From Azorhizobium doebereinerae UFLA1-100 (GTDB lineage: Bacteria; Pseudomonadota; Alphaproteobacteria; Rhizobiales; Xanthobacteraceae), in NCBI RefSeq assembly GCF_000473085.1, contig NZ_AXBA01000010.1:110128-174127 (forward strand): a stretch of DNA of 64,000 nt, given 5' to 3'. Below, in pieces: positions 38,653 to 47,638 of this stretch. Made by a program: the position numbers and the translations under genes. How positions within the stretch are numbered: the stretch's first letter is position 1; every line of letters begins with the position of its first letter. The notes beneath the pieces are model-generated. The model saw only the letters and a list, made by a program, of their open reading frames with translations, did not search any database and was not told where the DNA came from.

Positions 38653-39879
38653 ATGACCGCCCACAGCACCGTGCCGCCCGAGGCGGCCCAGGTCCGCGCC
38701 GCCACCGCCGTCGAATTCCGCAATGTGGACATCGTGTTCGGCCACCAGCGCGCGCGGGCCTTCCCGATGATCGACGCGGGCGCCAGCCGTGACACCATCC
38801 TGGCCGCCACCGGCTGCGTGCTCGGCGCGGCGAACGTCAACCTCACCATCGGCCGGGGCGAGATCTGCGTGCTCATGGGCCTGTCCGGCTCCGGCAAGAG
38901 CACCATCCTGCGCGCCGTCAACCGCCTCAACACCGTGGCGCGCGGTGAGGTGTTCGTGCATCACGACGGCACGCTGATCGACGTGGCGCGATGCGAGGCC
39001 CGCATGCTGCGCGACATCCGCATGCGCACCGTCTCCATGGTGTTCCAGCAGTTCGGCCTGCTGCCCTGGCGCACGGTGCGCGAGAATGTCGGCTTCGGCC
39101 TGGAGCTGCGCGGCACGCCCACGGCGGAGCGCAACCGCCTGGTGGACGAGAAGCTGGCCATGGTCGGCCTGTCGCAATGGGCGGACAAATATGCCCACGA
39201 GCTGTCCGGCGGCATGCAGCAGCGGGTCGGCCTCGCCCGCGCCTTCGCCACCGACGCCGACATCCTGCTCATGGACGAGCCGTTCTCGGCGCTCGATCCG
39301 CTGATCCGAGACAAGCTTCAGGATGAGCTGCTCGACCTCCAGCAGCGCATCCAGAAGACCATCGTCTTCGTCAGCCACGACCTCGACGAAGCGCTGAAGA
39401 TCGGCAACACCATCGCCATCATGGAGGGCGGGCGCATCGTCCAGGCGGGCACGGCGGAGGACATCCTGCTGCGCCCGGCCGATGCCTATGTGGCGGAGTT
39501 CGTGAAGCACATGAACCCGCTCAACGTGTTGCGCGGCAATGCGGTGATGACGCCGGCCAGCGCGCTGCGGCGGGACGATGGGGCGATCCTGCTCGGCCGG
39601 GACGGGCAGGTTCGTGTGGTCATCGACGGCGAGGGGCGGCCGGTGTCCGTCTCCCTCAACGGCCGGGAAGGCCGCCTGGTGGCGGCGGACCCGGACAGCG
39701 GCGCGGTGGCGCCGGCCGCCGACCTCATCGTCGCGCCGCTCGACCTCAAGCTGAAGGCGGCCATCGCCCTCAAGTGCCAGACCGACCATCCGATCCTGCT
39801 GGTGGACAAGCTCGGCCGCCTCGCCGGCCTGTGCGACGACGAGGAGATCTATCGCGGCCTGCTGCGGCGCGGCTCCTGA
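38653..39879 (+). CDS. choV: Choline ABC transporter ATPase (ChoV type)
   Basis: 408 residues: Walker A GLSGSGKST (about 76-84), Q-loop FQQFGLLPWRTV, signature LSGGMQQRVGLARA, Walker B ILLMDEPFSALDP and H-loop VSHDLDEAL. A C-terminal extension of about 130 residues is CBS-like (QTDHPILLVDKLGRLAGLCDD), as in ProV/OpuAA. It energises ChoW. Confidence 0.95.
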   Translation: MTAHSTVPPEAAQVRAATAVEFRNVDIVFGHQRARAFPMIDAGASRDTILAATGCVLGAANVNLTIGRGEICVLMGLSGSGKSTILRAVNRLNTVARGEVFVHHDGTLIDVARCEARMLRDIRMRTVSMVFQQFGLLPWRTVRENVGFGLELRGTPTAERNRLVDEKLAMVGLSQWADKYAHELSGGMQQRVGLARAFATDADILLMDEPFSALDPLIRDKLQDELLDLQQRIQKTIVFVSHDLDEALKIGNTIAIMEGGRIVQAGTAEDILLRPADAYVAEFVKHMNPLNVLRGNAVMTPASALRRDDGAILLGRDGQVRVVIDGEGRPVSVSLNGREGRLVAADPDSGAVAPAADLIVAPLDLKLKAAIALKCQTDHPILLVDKLGRLAGLCDDEEIYRGLLRRGS

Positions 39880-39889
39880 CGGCGGGCCG

Positions 39890-41278
39890 CTACCACGCGG
39901 CCTCGGTCATGCCGAGCGGCCCGGCCGGCCGGGCCCAGGCCATGGGCAGGCCCGGAATCAGCAGCGGCGGGCGGAGGCGATGGGCGGGTCCCCAGCCGGT
40001 CTGCTCCAGCCCCGGCGCGTAGTCTTGCGCCTCCGCCGCCCCTAACTGATCGGACGGGGCGGCGGCGGGTAGGGAAACCAGCAGTTCCGCCACCCGCGCC
40101 AGCGAGGTGCGCCAGAGCGAGCCGCGGCCGGTCGCCCGCCGCAGGGCGAGGCCCCGCAGCGCGGCGGCGGCCAGCAGATAGCCTGCCGCATGGTCCAGCG
40201 CCTGTACCGGCAAAGGCTTGGGCCGGTCGGTACCGTAGGCCCGCATGCCCGCCTCCGCGATGCCGCAGCTCATCTGCACCAGGCTGTCGAAGCCCCGCCG
40301 CCGCGCCCAGGGGCCGGTCCAGCCATAGGCATCCAGCGACACGTCCACGAGGCCGGGGCGGATCGCCTGCCGTGCCGCCGGGCCGAGGCCCAGGCGCTCC
40401 AGCGCGTCCGAGCGATAGCCGTGCACCATCACGTCCGCCTGCCCCAGCAGGGCCGCGAGCCGCGCGCGCCCTTCCGGCAGGCGCAGGTCGAGCCGGGCGC
40501 AGCGCTTGCCGAGGGTCGTGTCGGGCAGCACGGCGGGCTCGTCCCAGAACGGCGGATCGATGCGCAGCACGTCGGCGCCGAAGCCGGCGAGGACGCGTGT
40601 GGCGACCGGGCCGGCGAGGACCCGGGTGAGGTCGAGCACCTTGAGCCCGGCGAGCGGCCGCCCCGCCGGGATCGCCCGCTCCGGCCGGTCGCTCGCCGCC
40701 CCGTCCTCGCGCCAGAACAAGGGCTCCGCCGCCACCGCCTGCCCCTGCGGATGGGCCAGCCAGTCCGCCCGGCTGCGCATCAGGGCCGCGCAGCCGCCCC
40801 GGTCCACCACGGCGGCCTCAAGCTCCGCGCCGCGCCATCCCGCCACCGCCCCGGCAACGGCCGTGCGATCGGCGGCGACGCCGAGGACGGCGAGGGCGGC
40901 ATCGCGGTGGTGCGGGGCATTGGTGTGGAGGCGGATCCAGCCGTCCGCCATCGGATAGTCCCCGGCGATGGGGTCCCACACCGGCGGCGGCGTCCAGCCC
41001 TGCGCCTTCAGCGAGGTGCCGAACCAGAGCGAGGCGAGGCGCCGGTCCACCAGCACCGGCGGGGCGCCGCCCCCGGCCGCATAGTCCGCCAGCGCCAAGC
41101 CAACGGTGGCCACCGATGCGGCCGCGAGATCACTCACCGCGAAGGCCGAGGGCAGGCTTTGCCCACCGGCCTGCCGCACGGCGCCGAGCCGTGCCGGATC
41201 GCCGCCGAGCCCGGCCCAGGCGGCGGCGAGGGCATCGGAGAACGGATCGGGCGTGGGGGCGGAAAGCGGAGAGGGCAT
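39890..41278 (-). CDS. Family III (CaiB/BaiF-like) CoA-transferase with rearranged segment order
   Basis: 462 residues. The typical N-terminal family III signature (LKVLDLTRVLAGPVATRVLAGFGADVLRID; LGKRCARLDLR; ADVMVHGYRSDAL; PGLVDVSLDAYGWTGPWARR) starts only near residue 212. Before it lies sequence that looks like the usual C-terminal part (DGWIRLHTNAPHHRDAALAVLG; WLAHPQG). The order therefore appears circularly permuted or derived from a two-copy ancestor. AGGAG is 7 nt before the ATG. Divergent from the HTH-citrate synthase gene; CoA donor and acid are unknown. Confidence 0.85.
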   Translation of the reverse strand: MPSPLSAPTPDPFSDALAAAWAGLGGDPARLGAVRQAGGQSLPSAFAVSDLAAASVATVGLALADYAAGGGAPPVLVDRRLASLWFGTSLKAQGWTPPPVWDPIAGDYPMADGWIRLHTNAPHHRDAALAVLGVAADRTAVAGAVAGWRGAELEAAVVDRGGCAALMRSRADWLAHPQGQAVAAEPLFWREDGAASDRPERAIPAGRPLAGLKVLDLTRVLAGPVATRVLAGFGADVLRIDPPFWDEPAVLPDTTLGKRCARLDLRLPEGRARLAALLGQADVMVHGYRSDALERLGLGPAARQAIRPGLVDVSLDAYGWTGPWARRRGFDSLVQMSCGIAEAGMRAYGTDRPKPLPVQALDHAAGYLLAAAALRGLALRRATGRGSLWRTSLARVAELLVSLPAAAPSDQLGAAEAQDYAPGLEQTGWGPAHRLRPPLLIPGLPMAWARPAGPLGMTEAAW

Positions 41279-41369
41279 GGCGCGCTCCTGTGGTGCGGAT
41301 ACGCTTCACATGCGGGCCGAAACCACATATCGTCAACGTTGATAATATGAATCAATATCCAAGGTCGCC
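41279..41369. promoter_or_regulatory. Shared control region with palindromic operator candidate
   Basis: 91 bp between divergent genes. A perfect 10-bp palindrome TCAACGTTGA (41333-41342) sits within TATCGTCAACGTTGATAATA, a sharply AT-rich patch in GC-rich DNA. Its position could overlap both promoters. It is a candidate site for the HTH domain of the adjacent citrate synthase-like protein. Confidence 0.6.
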
Positions 41370-42548
41370 ATGGACCGCTATCTCGGCGCCGAGGAGGCCG
41401 CAGCCCGGCTCGGCGTCTCGCGCCAGACGCTCTACGCTTATGTCAGCCGGGGCCTGCTGAAGGCCCATGACGGCGCCGACCCGCGCCAGAGCCGGTATCT
41501 GGCGGAGGATGTGGCGCGCCTCGCCAAGGAGCGGCGGCGCGGCCGCCGGCCCAAGGAAATCGCCCGCTCGACCCTCGACTGGGGCCTGCCGGTGCTGGAA
41601 TCCGCGCTCACGCTGATCGAGGGCGAGCGGCTCTATTTCCGCGGCCGGGACGCGGCTGCCCTCGCTGAACATGCGACCTTGGAGGACATCGCCGGCCTGC
41701 TCTGGCATGTGGAGCCGGCGCTCGCCTTTCCCTCCCGGGCGCCGGACGTCCCGCCTGCCTATGCGGCGCTGCTGCCCTGCCTCGCGCCGCAGCCGGCCAA
41801 CGAGACGCTGCTGCCCCTGTTCGCCGCCGCCACCGACGATGACGCCACCGCGTCCTGGCGCGACCCCGGGCTGGAAGCGCGCGGCGCCGGCGCGCTGGTG
41901 CGCCATCTGGCGGCGGCGGCCTTGCGCGCGGCGCCGTCAGCCGAGCCGGTGCATCTGCAACTGGCCCGCGCCTTCGGCACCGATGCGGCGGGCGCCGACC
42001 TCATCCGCCGCGCGCTGGTATTGTGCGCCGACCATGAGCTCAACGCCTCCGGCTTCACCGCCCGCTGTGTTGCCTCCACCGGCGCCTCGCTGCGGGCGGC
42101 GGTGATCGGCGGGCTGGCGGCGCTCAGCGGCTTCCGCCATGGCGGGGCGACGGCGCGGGTGGAGAGCTTCTGGGGGAGCCTGGACGGCGGGGATATGGCG
42201 GGCAGGATCCGCCGCCGGCTGGAGAGCGGCGAGCCGCTTCCCGGCTTTCACCATCCGCTCTATCCGAACGGCGATGTGCGGGCCAAGGCGCTGCTGCCGC
42301 TGGTGCTGCCGCGCCTGCCGCAGGCGGGTGAGATCATCACCTGCGTGGCCGATCTCACCGGACAGCCGCCATCCATCGATTTCGCATTGGTGGCGCTGCG
42401 GCGGGCGCTCGGCCTGCCGGAGGGCTCGGCCTTCCTGCTGTTCGCCATCGGCCGCTGCGTGGGCTGGATCGCCCATGCGCGCGAGCAGCGGGCGACGCAG
42501 GCCCTGATCCGGCCGCGCGCGGTCTATACCGGGCCACGCCCGGATTGA
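41370..42548 (+). CDS. Helix-turn-helix / citrate synthase-like fusion protein
   Basis: 392 residues. The N-terminal 60 resemble an excisionase/MerR-type HTH (YLGAEEAAARLGVSRQTLYAYVSRGLL). The rest is a citrate synthase fold with the catalytic elements DHELNAS (about 214), GFHHPLYPNGD (about 290) and PSIDFALVALRRALG (aspartate near 332). Both a regulator with an acyl-CoA-sensing domain and an enzyme are possible. AAGG lies 5 nt before the ATG. The divergent CoA-transferase suggests a shared acyl-CoA substrate; that is inference. Confidence 0.85.
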   Translation: MDRYLGAEEAAARLGVSRQTLYAYVSRGLLKAHDGADPRQSRYLAEDVARLAKERRRGRRPKEIARSTLDWGLPVLESALTLIEGERLYFRGRDAAALAEHATLEDIAGLLWHVEPALAFPSRAPDVPPAYAALLPCLAPQPANETLLPLFAAATDDDATASWRDPGLEARGAGALVRHLAAAALRAAPSAEPVHLQLARAFGTDAAGADLIRRALVLCADHELNASGFTARCVASTGASLRAAVIGGLAALSGFRHGGATARVESFWGSLDGGDMAGRIRRRLESGEPLPGFHHPLYPNGDVRAKALLPLVLPRLPQAGEIITCVADLTGQPPSIDFALVALRRALGLPEGSAFLLFAIGRCVGWIAHAREQRATQALIRPRAVYTGPRPD

Positions 42549-42550
42549 GC

Positions 42551-42576
42551 GGGCGCCCGGCGTCGGCCGGGCGCCC
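42551..42576. terminator. Bidirectional terminator-like hairpin
   Basis: GGGCGCCCGGC and GCCGGGCGCCC, a perfect 11-bp stem with a 4-nt loop, followed by CCGGTTT on the plus strand. It lies between the convergent HTH-citrate synthase gene and glyA. Confidence 0.7.
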
Positions 42577-42581
42577 CGGTT

Positions 42582-43862
42582 TCACAGCGTCGGATAGAGC
42601 GGGAAGCGCCGGCACAGGGCGCCCACCTGATCGCGCACCCGCGCCTCGGTCAGGCTGTTGCCGGCCTCGCCGCTCTGGGCAAGCCCTTGCAGCACCTCGG
42701 CGATCATGTCGCCCACCTGCTCGAACTCGGCGAGGCCGAAGCCGCGCGTGGTGCCGGCCGGGGTGCCGAGGCGGATGCCGGAGGTGACAGCGGGCTTCCG
42801 CGGATCGAACGGAATGCCGTTCTTGTTGCAGGTGAGGCCCGCCCGCTCCAGGGCGATCTCCGCCGCCTTGCCGGTGACGTTGAAGGGCCGCAGGTCCACC
42901 AGCACCATGTGGCTGTCGGTGCCGCCGGAGACGATGGCCGCGCCCCTGTCCGTCAGCCGCGCGGCCAGCGCGCGGGCGTTGGAGACAACCTGGAGGGCAT
43001 AGGTGCGGAACTCCGGCGTCAGCGCCTCGCCGAAGGCCACCGCCTTGGCCGCGATCACGTGCATCAGCGGCCCGCCCTGGAGGCCGGGGAAGACGGCGGA
43101 GTTGAGCTTCTTCGCCAGCGCCTCGTCATTGGTGAGCACCAGCCCGCCGCGCGGGCCGCGCAGGGTCTTGTGGGTGGTGGTGGTGACGATGTGGGCGTGC
43201 GGGAAGGGGGAGGGATAGGCCCCGGCCACGATCAGCCCGGCATAATGGGCCGCATCCACCATCAGGTGCGCGCCCACCTGGTCGGCGATGGCGCGGAAGC
43301 GGGCGAAATCGATGATGCGCGGATAGGACGAGCCGCCGGCGATGATCAGCTTCGGCCGGTGCTCCAGGGCGAGGCGCTCCACCTCATCATAGTCGATCAG
43401 CGCGGTGTCCGGGCTCACCCCGTAGCCGACCGCCTTGAACCACTTGCCGGACAAGGTGGGCGGGGCGCCGTGGGTGAGGTGGCCGCCGGCGGCGAGCGAC
43501 ATGCCGAGCAGCGTGTCGCCGGGCTGGAGCAGGGCCATCAGCACGGCGGCATTGGCCTGGGCGCCCGAGTGCGGCTGCACATTGGCGAAGCCGCAGCCGA
43601 ACAGCTGCTTCGCCCGGTCGATGGCGATCTCCTCCACCACGTCCACATGCTCGCAGCCGCCATAGTAGCGTTTGCCCGGCAGGCCCTCGGCATATTTGTT
43701 CGTCAGAACAGAGCCTTGCGCGGCGAGCACGGCCTCCGAGACGATGTTCTCCGAGGCGATCAGTTCGATCTGCTCCTGCTGGCGGCGCAGCTCGGCGCCG
43801 ATGGCATCGAACACCGCCGGATCGGCGAAGGGGGCGGACGTGGGCTTCATCTGCACGTTCAT
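42582..43862 (-). CDS. glyA: Serine hydroxymethyltransferase
   Basis: 426-residue PLP enzyme interconverting glycine and serine with methylene-tetrahydrofolate. It shows [51 protein letters not shown] lysine in [15 protein letters not shown], and [18 protein letters not shown] is 6 nt upstream of ATG 43862. Next to sdaA and in the betaine cluster it likely serves as the glycine-to-serine step, using C1 units released by sarcosine oxidase; whether it is the only glyA of the genome cannot be seen. Confidence 0.96.
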   Translation of the reverse strand: MNVQMKPTSAPFADPAVFDAIGAELRRQQEQIELIASENIVSEAVLAAQGSVLTNKYAEGLPGKRYYGGCEHVDVVEEIAIDRAKQLFGCGFANVQPHSGAQANAAVLMALLQPGDTLLGMSLAAGGHLTHGAPPTLSGKWFKAVGYGVSPDTALIDYDEVERLALEHRPKLIIAGGSSYPRIIDFARFRAIADQVGAHLMVDAAHYAGLIVAGAYPSPFPHAHIVTTTTHKTLRGPRGGLVLTNDEALAKKLNSAVFPGLQGGPLMHVIAAKAVAFGEALTPEFRTYALQVVSNARALAARLTDRGAAIVSGGTDSHMVLVDLRPFNVTGKAAEIALERAGLTCNKNGIPFDPRKPAVTSGIRLGTPAGTTRGFGLAEFEQVGDMIAEVLQGLAQSGEAGNSLTEARVRDQVGALCRRFPLYPTL

Positions 43863-43914
43863 GGGCGTCCTCTTCTTGTTGGAAGGCAAGGGGTTATGGG
43901 CAAGCGACGGCGTT

Positions 43915-43931
43915 CGGCCCGGCGCGGGCCG
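43915..43931 (-). terminator. Hairpin between sdaA and glyA
   Basis: CGGCCCG-GCG-CGGGCCG, perfect 7-bp arms in the 129-bp gap, no U tract. It may partly separate the two genes. Confidence 0.35.
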
Positions 43932-43991
43932 GGTCGTGGGGCAGGCGGGACCAGGGTAGGGCGGGACCTGGGCCGGCTCAGGCGGCGCGGA

Positions 43992-45341
43992 TCAGCACTC
44001 GGGCACGTTCACGGCGAGGCCGCCCTGCGAGGTCTCCTTGTATTTGGACTGCATGTCGGCGCCGGTCTGGCGCATGGTCTCGATCACCTGGTCGAGCGAG
44101 ACGTGGTGGATGCCGTCGCCGCGCAGCGCCAGCGAGGCGGCGGCGATGGCCTTGTTGGCGCCGAAGGCGTTGCGCTCGATGCAGGGGATCTGCACCAGCC
44201 CGCCGATGGGGTCGCAGGTCATGCCCAGATGGTGCTCCATGGCGATCTCGGCGGCGTTCTCGATCTGCTCGGGGCTCGCCCCCAGCACCGCCGCCAGCCC
44301 GGCGGCGGCCATGGAGGCGGCCGAGCCCACCTCGCCCTGGCAGCCCACCTCGGCGCCCGAGATGGAGGCGTTGCGCTTGATCAGGCTGCCCACCGCCGCC
44401 GCCGTCAGCAGGAAGGCGCGGACCTCCTCCGGGCCGACCTCCTGGCAGAAGTCGCTGGCATAGCGCAGCACCGCGGGGACGATGCCGGCGGCGCCGTTGG
44501 TGGGGGCGGTGACCACCCGTCCGCCGGCGGCGTTCTCTTCGTTCACCGCGATGGCGAAGACCGAGACCCAGTCCATGATCTCGTGCGGCGGGCGCTGGTT
44601 GAGGCCCCGGTCGGCCTCCAGCTTCTCGCGGATCGCCTTGGCCCGGCGCTTCACGCGCAGGCGCCCCGGCAGGCTGCCATCCACCGCCAAGCCCCGGTCG
44701 ATGCAGGCGAACATGGCCCCCGCGATGGCGTCGAGCCCGGCCTCCACCTCGGCGCGGGGCTTCAGGGCGCACTCATTGGCCATCTGCACCTCGGCGATGG
44801 AGAGGCCGGTGCGGGCGCAGGCGGTGAGCAGATCGGCGGCGCAGTCGAACGGGTGGGGCACCGGGTGCTCGGCCACCTCCTGGGTCTCGCCGTCCGCCAC
44901 CACGAAGCCGCCGCCGATGGAATAGAAGATCCGCTCGGCGCTGATCCCGCCGTCGCCGTCATAGGCGCGGAACCGCATGCCGTTGGTGTGGCGCGGCAGC
45001 AGGGTCTTGAAATCGAAGATCAAATCGGCGTCCGGATCGAACCCGGCGCGGCCGCCGTCCGGCGCGTCCACCGCCTTCTCGATGGCCAGGCGGGCGATCA
45101 GGGCGGGCACGTCGTCCGGCTCCAGGGTGGCGGGCACGGCGCCGAGCAGGCCCAGGCAGACGGCCCGGTCGGTGGCGTGGCCCTTGCCGGTCCAGGCCAG
45201 CGAGCCGAACAGCTCGGCGGTGATCCGGGCGGTGCCGGCCGGCAGGGCATCGCGGAACCGCTTGCCGGCGACCATCGGGCCGACGGTATGGGAGGAGGAG
45301 GGGCCGACGCCGATCTTGAACAGGTCGAACACGCTGATCAT
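43992..45341 (-). CDS. sdaA: L-serine ammonia-lyase (L-serine dehydratase)
   Basis: 449-residue single-chain iron-sulfur enzyme deaminating serine to pyruvate. It shows [21 protein letters not shown] at the N-terminus, cysteines in [21 protein letters not shown], and the C-terminal [18 protein letters not shown], whose last-residue cysteine is an expected cluster ligand. It completes the route from glycine betaine to pyruvate. Divergent from the regulator at 45568. Confidence 0.95.
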   Translation of the reverse strand: MISVFDLFKIGVGPSSSHTVGPMVAGKRFRDALPAGTARITAELFGSLAWTGKGHATDRAVCLGLLGAVPATLEPDDVPALIARLAIEKAVDAPDGGRAGFDPDADLIFDFKTLLPRHTNGMRFRAYDGDGGISAERIFYSIGGGFVVADGETQEVAEHPVPHPFDCAADLLTACARTGLSIAEVQMANECALKPRAEVEAGLDAIAGAMFACIDRGLAVDGSLPGRLRVKRRAKAIREKLEADRGLNQRPPHEIMDWVSVFAIAVNEENAAGGRVVTAPTNGAAGIVPAVLRYASDFCQEVGPEEVRAFLLTAAAVGSLIKRNASISGAEVGCQGEVGSAASMAAAGLAAVLGASPEQIENAAEIAMEHHLGMTCDPIGGLVQIPCIERNAFGANKAIAAASLALRGDGIHHVSLDQVIETMRQTGADMQSKYKETSQGGLAVNVPEC

Positions 45342-45567
45342 CGCTTCCCTCTCCGCCGGACGCCGGGCCGCCCACTGTCAAGGGCCGGAACCGGGCGGCC
45401 ATAAGGCAGCCCGGGCCAGGGCCCGCGCGAGGGCGGGGATCGGCACGCCGCGCCTCGGCAGCATGGACCTTGCCCGAAGGGGTGTCTTGCATCTCGGCCC
45501 GGTGCGCCTAGGATCTGGAACAAATGCGACATCCTTGCCCTATTCCCGTTCCCGCCGGGGCCGTCCG
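45342..45567. promoter_or_regulatory. Divergent sdaA / regulator control region with shared motif
   Basis: 226 bp. TCTGGAACAAAT followed by GCGACATCC at 45514-45534 matches 23088-23108 in 20 of 21 positions. It lies 34 bp upstream of the regulator start. Candidate activator site. No other feature is visible. Confidence 0.6.
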
Positions 45568-46626
45568 ATGAGCCCGGACGCCGCCGCCCGCCCGCCGGCC
45601 CGCCGCGCGGTGCCCGCTGCCAAGCTGCGGGTGGGGTTCGTGCTGATGCACAACTTCACTCTCACCGCCTTCTCCAGCTTCGTGGACGTGCTGCGCCTCG
45701 CTGCCGACGAGGGCGACCGCTCGCGGCCCATCGCCTGCTCCTGGCAGGTGATGACCCCCGGCCGCCGCCCGGCGCGCTCCTCCTGCGGGGTGGAGATCCA
45801 GCCCGGCGCCGACCTCGCCGACCCCGAGGGCTTCGACTATATCGTCGTGGTGGGCGGCCTGCTGCACGGCATGCCGCCTTTGCCGCCCGCGCTCGCCGCC
45901 TATCTGGAGGCCGCCGCGCGGGCCGGCGTCACCCTGGTCGGGGTATGCACCGGCTCGTTCGTGCTGTGCCGGCTCGGCCTCATGAGCCAGCGCAAATGCT
46001 GTGTCAGCTGGTACCACTACCGCGATTTCCTGGAGGAATTCCCCGCCCTCGTGCCGGTGGCCGACCGGCTGTTCGTGGTGGACGGCGCGCGCATCACCTG
46101 CTCGGGCGGGGCGGGGGTGGCGGACCTCGCCGCCTTCCTGGTGGCCCGCCACCTCGGCCCGGCCACGGCGCAGAAGGCGCTGAACATCCTGCTGATCGAC
46201 CGGCCGCGCCCGGCCGAGAGCGCCCAGCCCGCCCCGCCGGTGGCCGAGAGCATCGGCCTGGAGGACCGCGTCTCCCGCGCGCTGCTGCTGATGGAGCAGA
46301 ACCTCGCCGAGCCGCTCTCCGTCGCCCGCATCGCCGCCCGCCTCAATCTCAGCCCGCGCCAGCTGGAGCGGCTGTTCGCCGAGCGGCTGGGGGAGACGCC
46401 GCAGGAGAGCTACCTGGCGCTGCGTCTCAGGCACGGGCGCTGGATGCTGGCCAACACCGCCTTCTCGGCGGCGCAGATCGCCGCCGAGCTGGGCTTTGCC
46501 GACGGCTCGCATTTCGGCCGCGCCTTCAAGGCCAAGTTCGCCGCGACCCCCGCCGCCTTCCGCAAGACCGCCACCCCGGCGGGACGCAAGGGGGTACGGG
46601 GCGCGGTGACGCGGGTGTTCGATTGA
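45568..46626 (+). CDS. Second GlxA-family (GATase1-like plus AraC) regulator
   Basis: 352 residues: GATase1-like domain (RVGFVLMHNFTLTAFSSFVDVLRLAADEG; GVCTGSFVLCRLGLM; CSGGAGVADLAAFL) and a C-terminal AraC HTH pair (LSVARIAARLNLSPRQLERLFAERLGETP; FSAAQIAAELGFADGSHFGRAFKAKF). It is distinct from the regulator at 25669. Beside sdaA/glyA and carrying the shared motif in its own promoter, it may control the sarcosine/glycine half of the pathway as GbdR- or SouR-like proteins do in pseudomonads. Confidence 0.9.
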   Translation: MSPDAAARPPARRAVPAAKLRVGFVLMHNFTLTAFSSFVDVLRLAADEGDRSRPIACSWQVMTPGRRPARSSCGVEIQPGADLADPEGFDYIVVVGGLLHGMPPLPPALAAYLEAAARAGVTLVGVCTGSFVLCRLGLMSQRKCCVSWYHYRDFLEEFPALVPVADRLFVVDGARITCSGGAGVADLAAFLVARHLGPATAQKALNILLIDRPRPAESAQPAPPVAESIGLEDRVSRALLLMEQNLAEPLSVARIAARLNLSPRQLERLFAERLGETPQESYLALRLRHGRWMLANTAFSAAQIAAELGFADGSHFGRAFKAKFAATPAAFRKTATPAGRKGVRGAVTRVFD

Positions 46627-46889
46627 CGGGGCGCCGGGGCCGGCCTTGCGGCGGGCCGGCCATGGGCGTCGCACCCGTTCCAGACAGAGTGTCGCATCGC
46701 CGTGCGCCGTTGGACCGGACTTTCCCATTTGCGACACCGTGTCTTGCGACAGGGATTTTCCCGCCCGGCGGCTGCCCCGCGACCGCGTGTGGCGAACCGG
46801 GATCGACACGGACTTCCCCGCTTGCGACATCGGCCGCCGATGCCCCCGGCCTGCGCCGGCCGGGCGCGGGCTCCGTCCGGCGGCGTCCC
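46627..46889. repeat. TGCGACA-rich array between convergent genes
   Basis: 263 bp. TTGCGACA occurs near 46730, 46744 and 46824, with TGTCGCA in the reverse sense near 46690. Two longer near-copies, GGACTTTCCCATTTGCGACA and GGACTTCCCCGCTTGCGACA, are about 95 bp apart, and GACAC-C-GTGTC is a local palindrome. The reverse strand at 46669-46685 reads TCTGGAACGGGTGCGAC, like the motif in the sox and sdaA control regions. No gene is supported. Confidence 0.55.
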
Positions 46890-47591
46890 TCACGCGCTCA
46901 GGACGGCGCGGGACAGCGTCTCGATGCCGGCGACGGCCTCCTCAAGGGTATCCCCCACCCGGTCCAGATCGCGCGCCCTGGCATAGGCGGCCCAGACGTC
47001 CGCCTTGTACTGGATGATGCTCCGGATGCCGAAATTCTCGGCGGCGCGGATGTCATAGCCGTGCTCGTGCAGGTCGCAGAGCTTGGTCGCCGAGGTGCGC
47101 AGCCAGGTGGAGGCGGTGCGCAGCTTGCGGAACGTCAGCCGGGCATCCTCGCCCAGATAGAAGGCCGCCAGCGGCTCCATGGACAGAAACCGTTCGATGA
47201 AGTCCAGCCGTTCCCGGATGCGCCGCATCGGCCGCCTGTAGATCTCCGCCGTCCAGTCGATCGGGCTGTTCCGGGGCGGGTCGATATAGGTATTCTCGTC
47301 GTCCCGCAGCTCATGCCCGGATCTGATGTACTGGAGCGTGTCGGCGAACAGGTAGGTATCGGAGAGAATGCGGCCGGTCAATTCGATGCGTTGCTGGTCT
47401 CTGAGATGATGGAGCTCGCGCTCGAAGCTGTCGCGACGTCGTCCGCCGACGCCTCCGGCGCCCGGCTGCGGCCGTTGCCGGGGCCGTGGCCGGGCGTGGC
47501 CCGAAACGAGCCCGCGGATGCTTGAGGAAAAGGCCAGCCGCAAGAATAACAGCGACGATTTGATGAAATAATCTGCTCGGAACATGTCCAT
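46890..47591 (-). CDS. Hypothetical protein, mostly helical
   Basis: Not recognised. 233 residues from ATG 47591 (ATG 47585 is an alternative). A hydrophobic N-terminal stretch (YFIKSSLLFLRLAFSSS) may be a membrane anchor. An Arg/Pro-rich linker (about 35-57) and a charged helical region with R/E/D-rich segments (RRIRERLDFIERFL; FRKLRTASTWLRTS) follow. Base composition near 47290-47420 is less GC-rich than the neighbours, hinting at separate origin. It separates the betaine region from the hydantoinase-type block. Confidence 0.55.
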   Translation of the reverse strand: MDMFRADYFIKSSLLFLRLAFSSSIRGLVSGHARPRPRQRPQPGAGGVGGRRRDSFERELHHLRDQQRIELTGRILSDTYLFADTLQYIRSGHELRDDENTYIDPPRNSPIDWTAEIYRRPMRRIRERLDFIERFLSMEPLAAFYLGEDARLTFRKLRTASTWLRTSATKLCDLHEHGYDIRAAENFGIRSIIQYKADVWAAYARARDLDRVGDTLEEAVAGIETLSRAVLSA

Positions 47592-47638
47592 GCATCTTCG
47601 ATGAATGCCGTGTCCCACCACTGCGCATGCTACATCGC

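Noticed and set aside
46646..47017. Small plus-strand protein with repeated DFPxCD-type motifs
   Set aside because: The pattern is a by-product of the TGCGACA DNA repeats and overlaps the minus-strand gene; no ribosome site.
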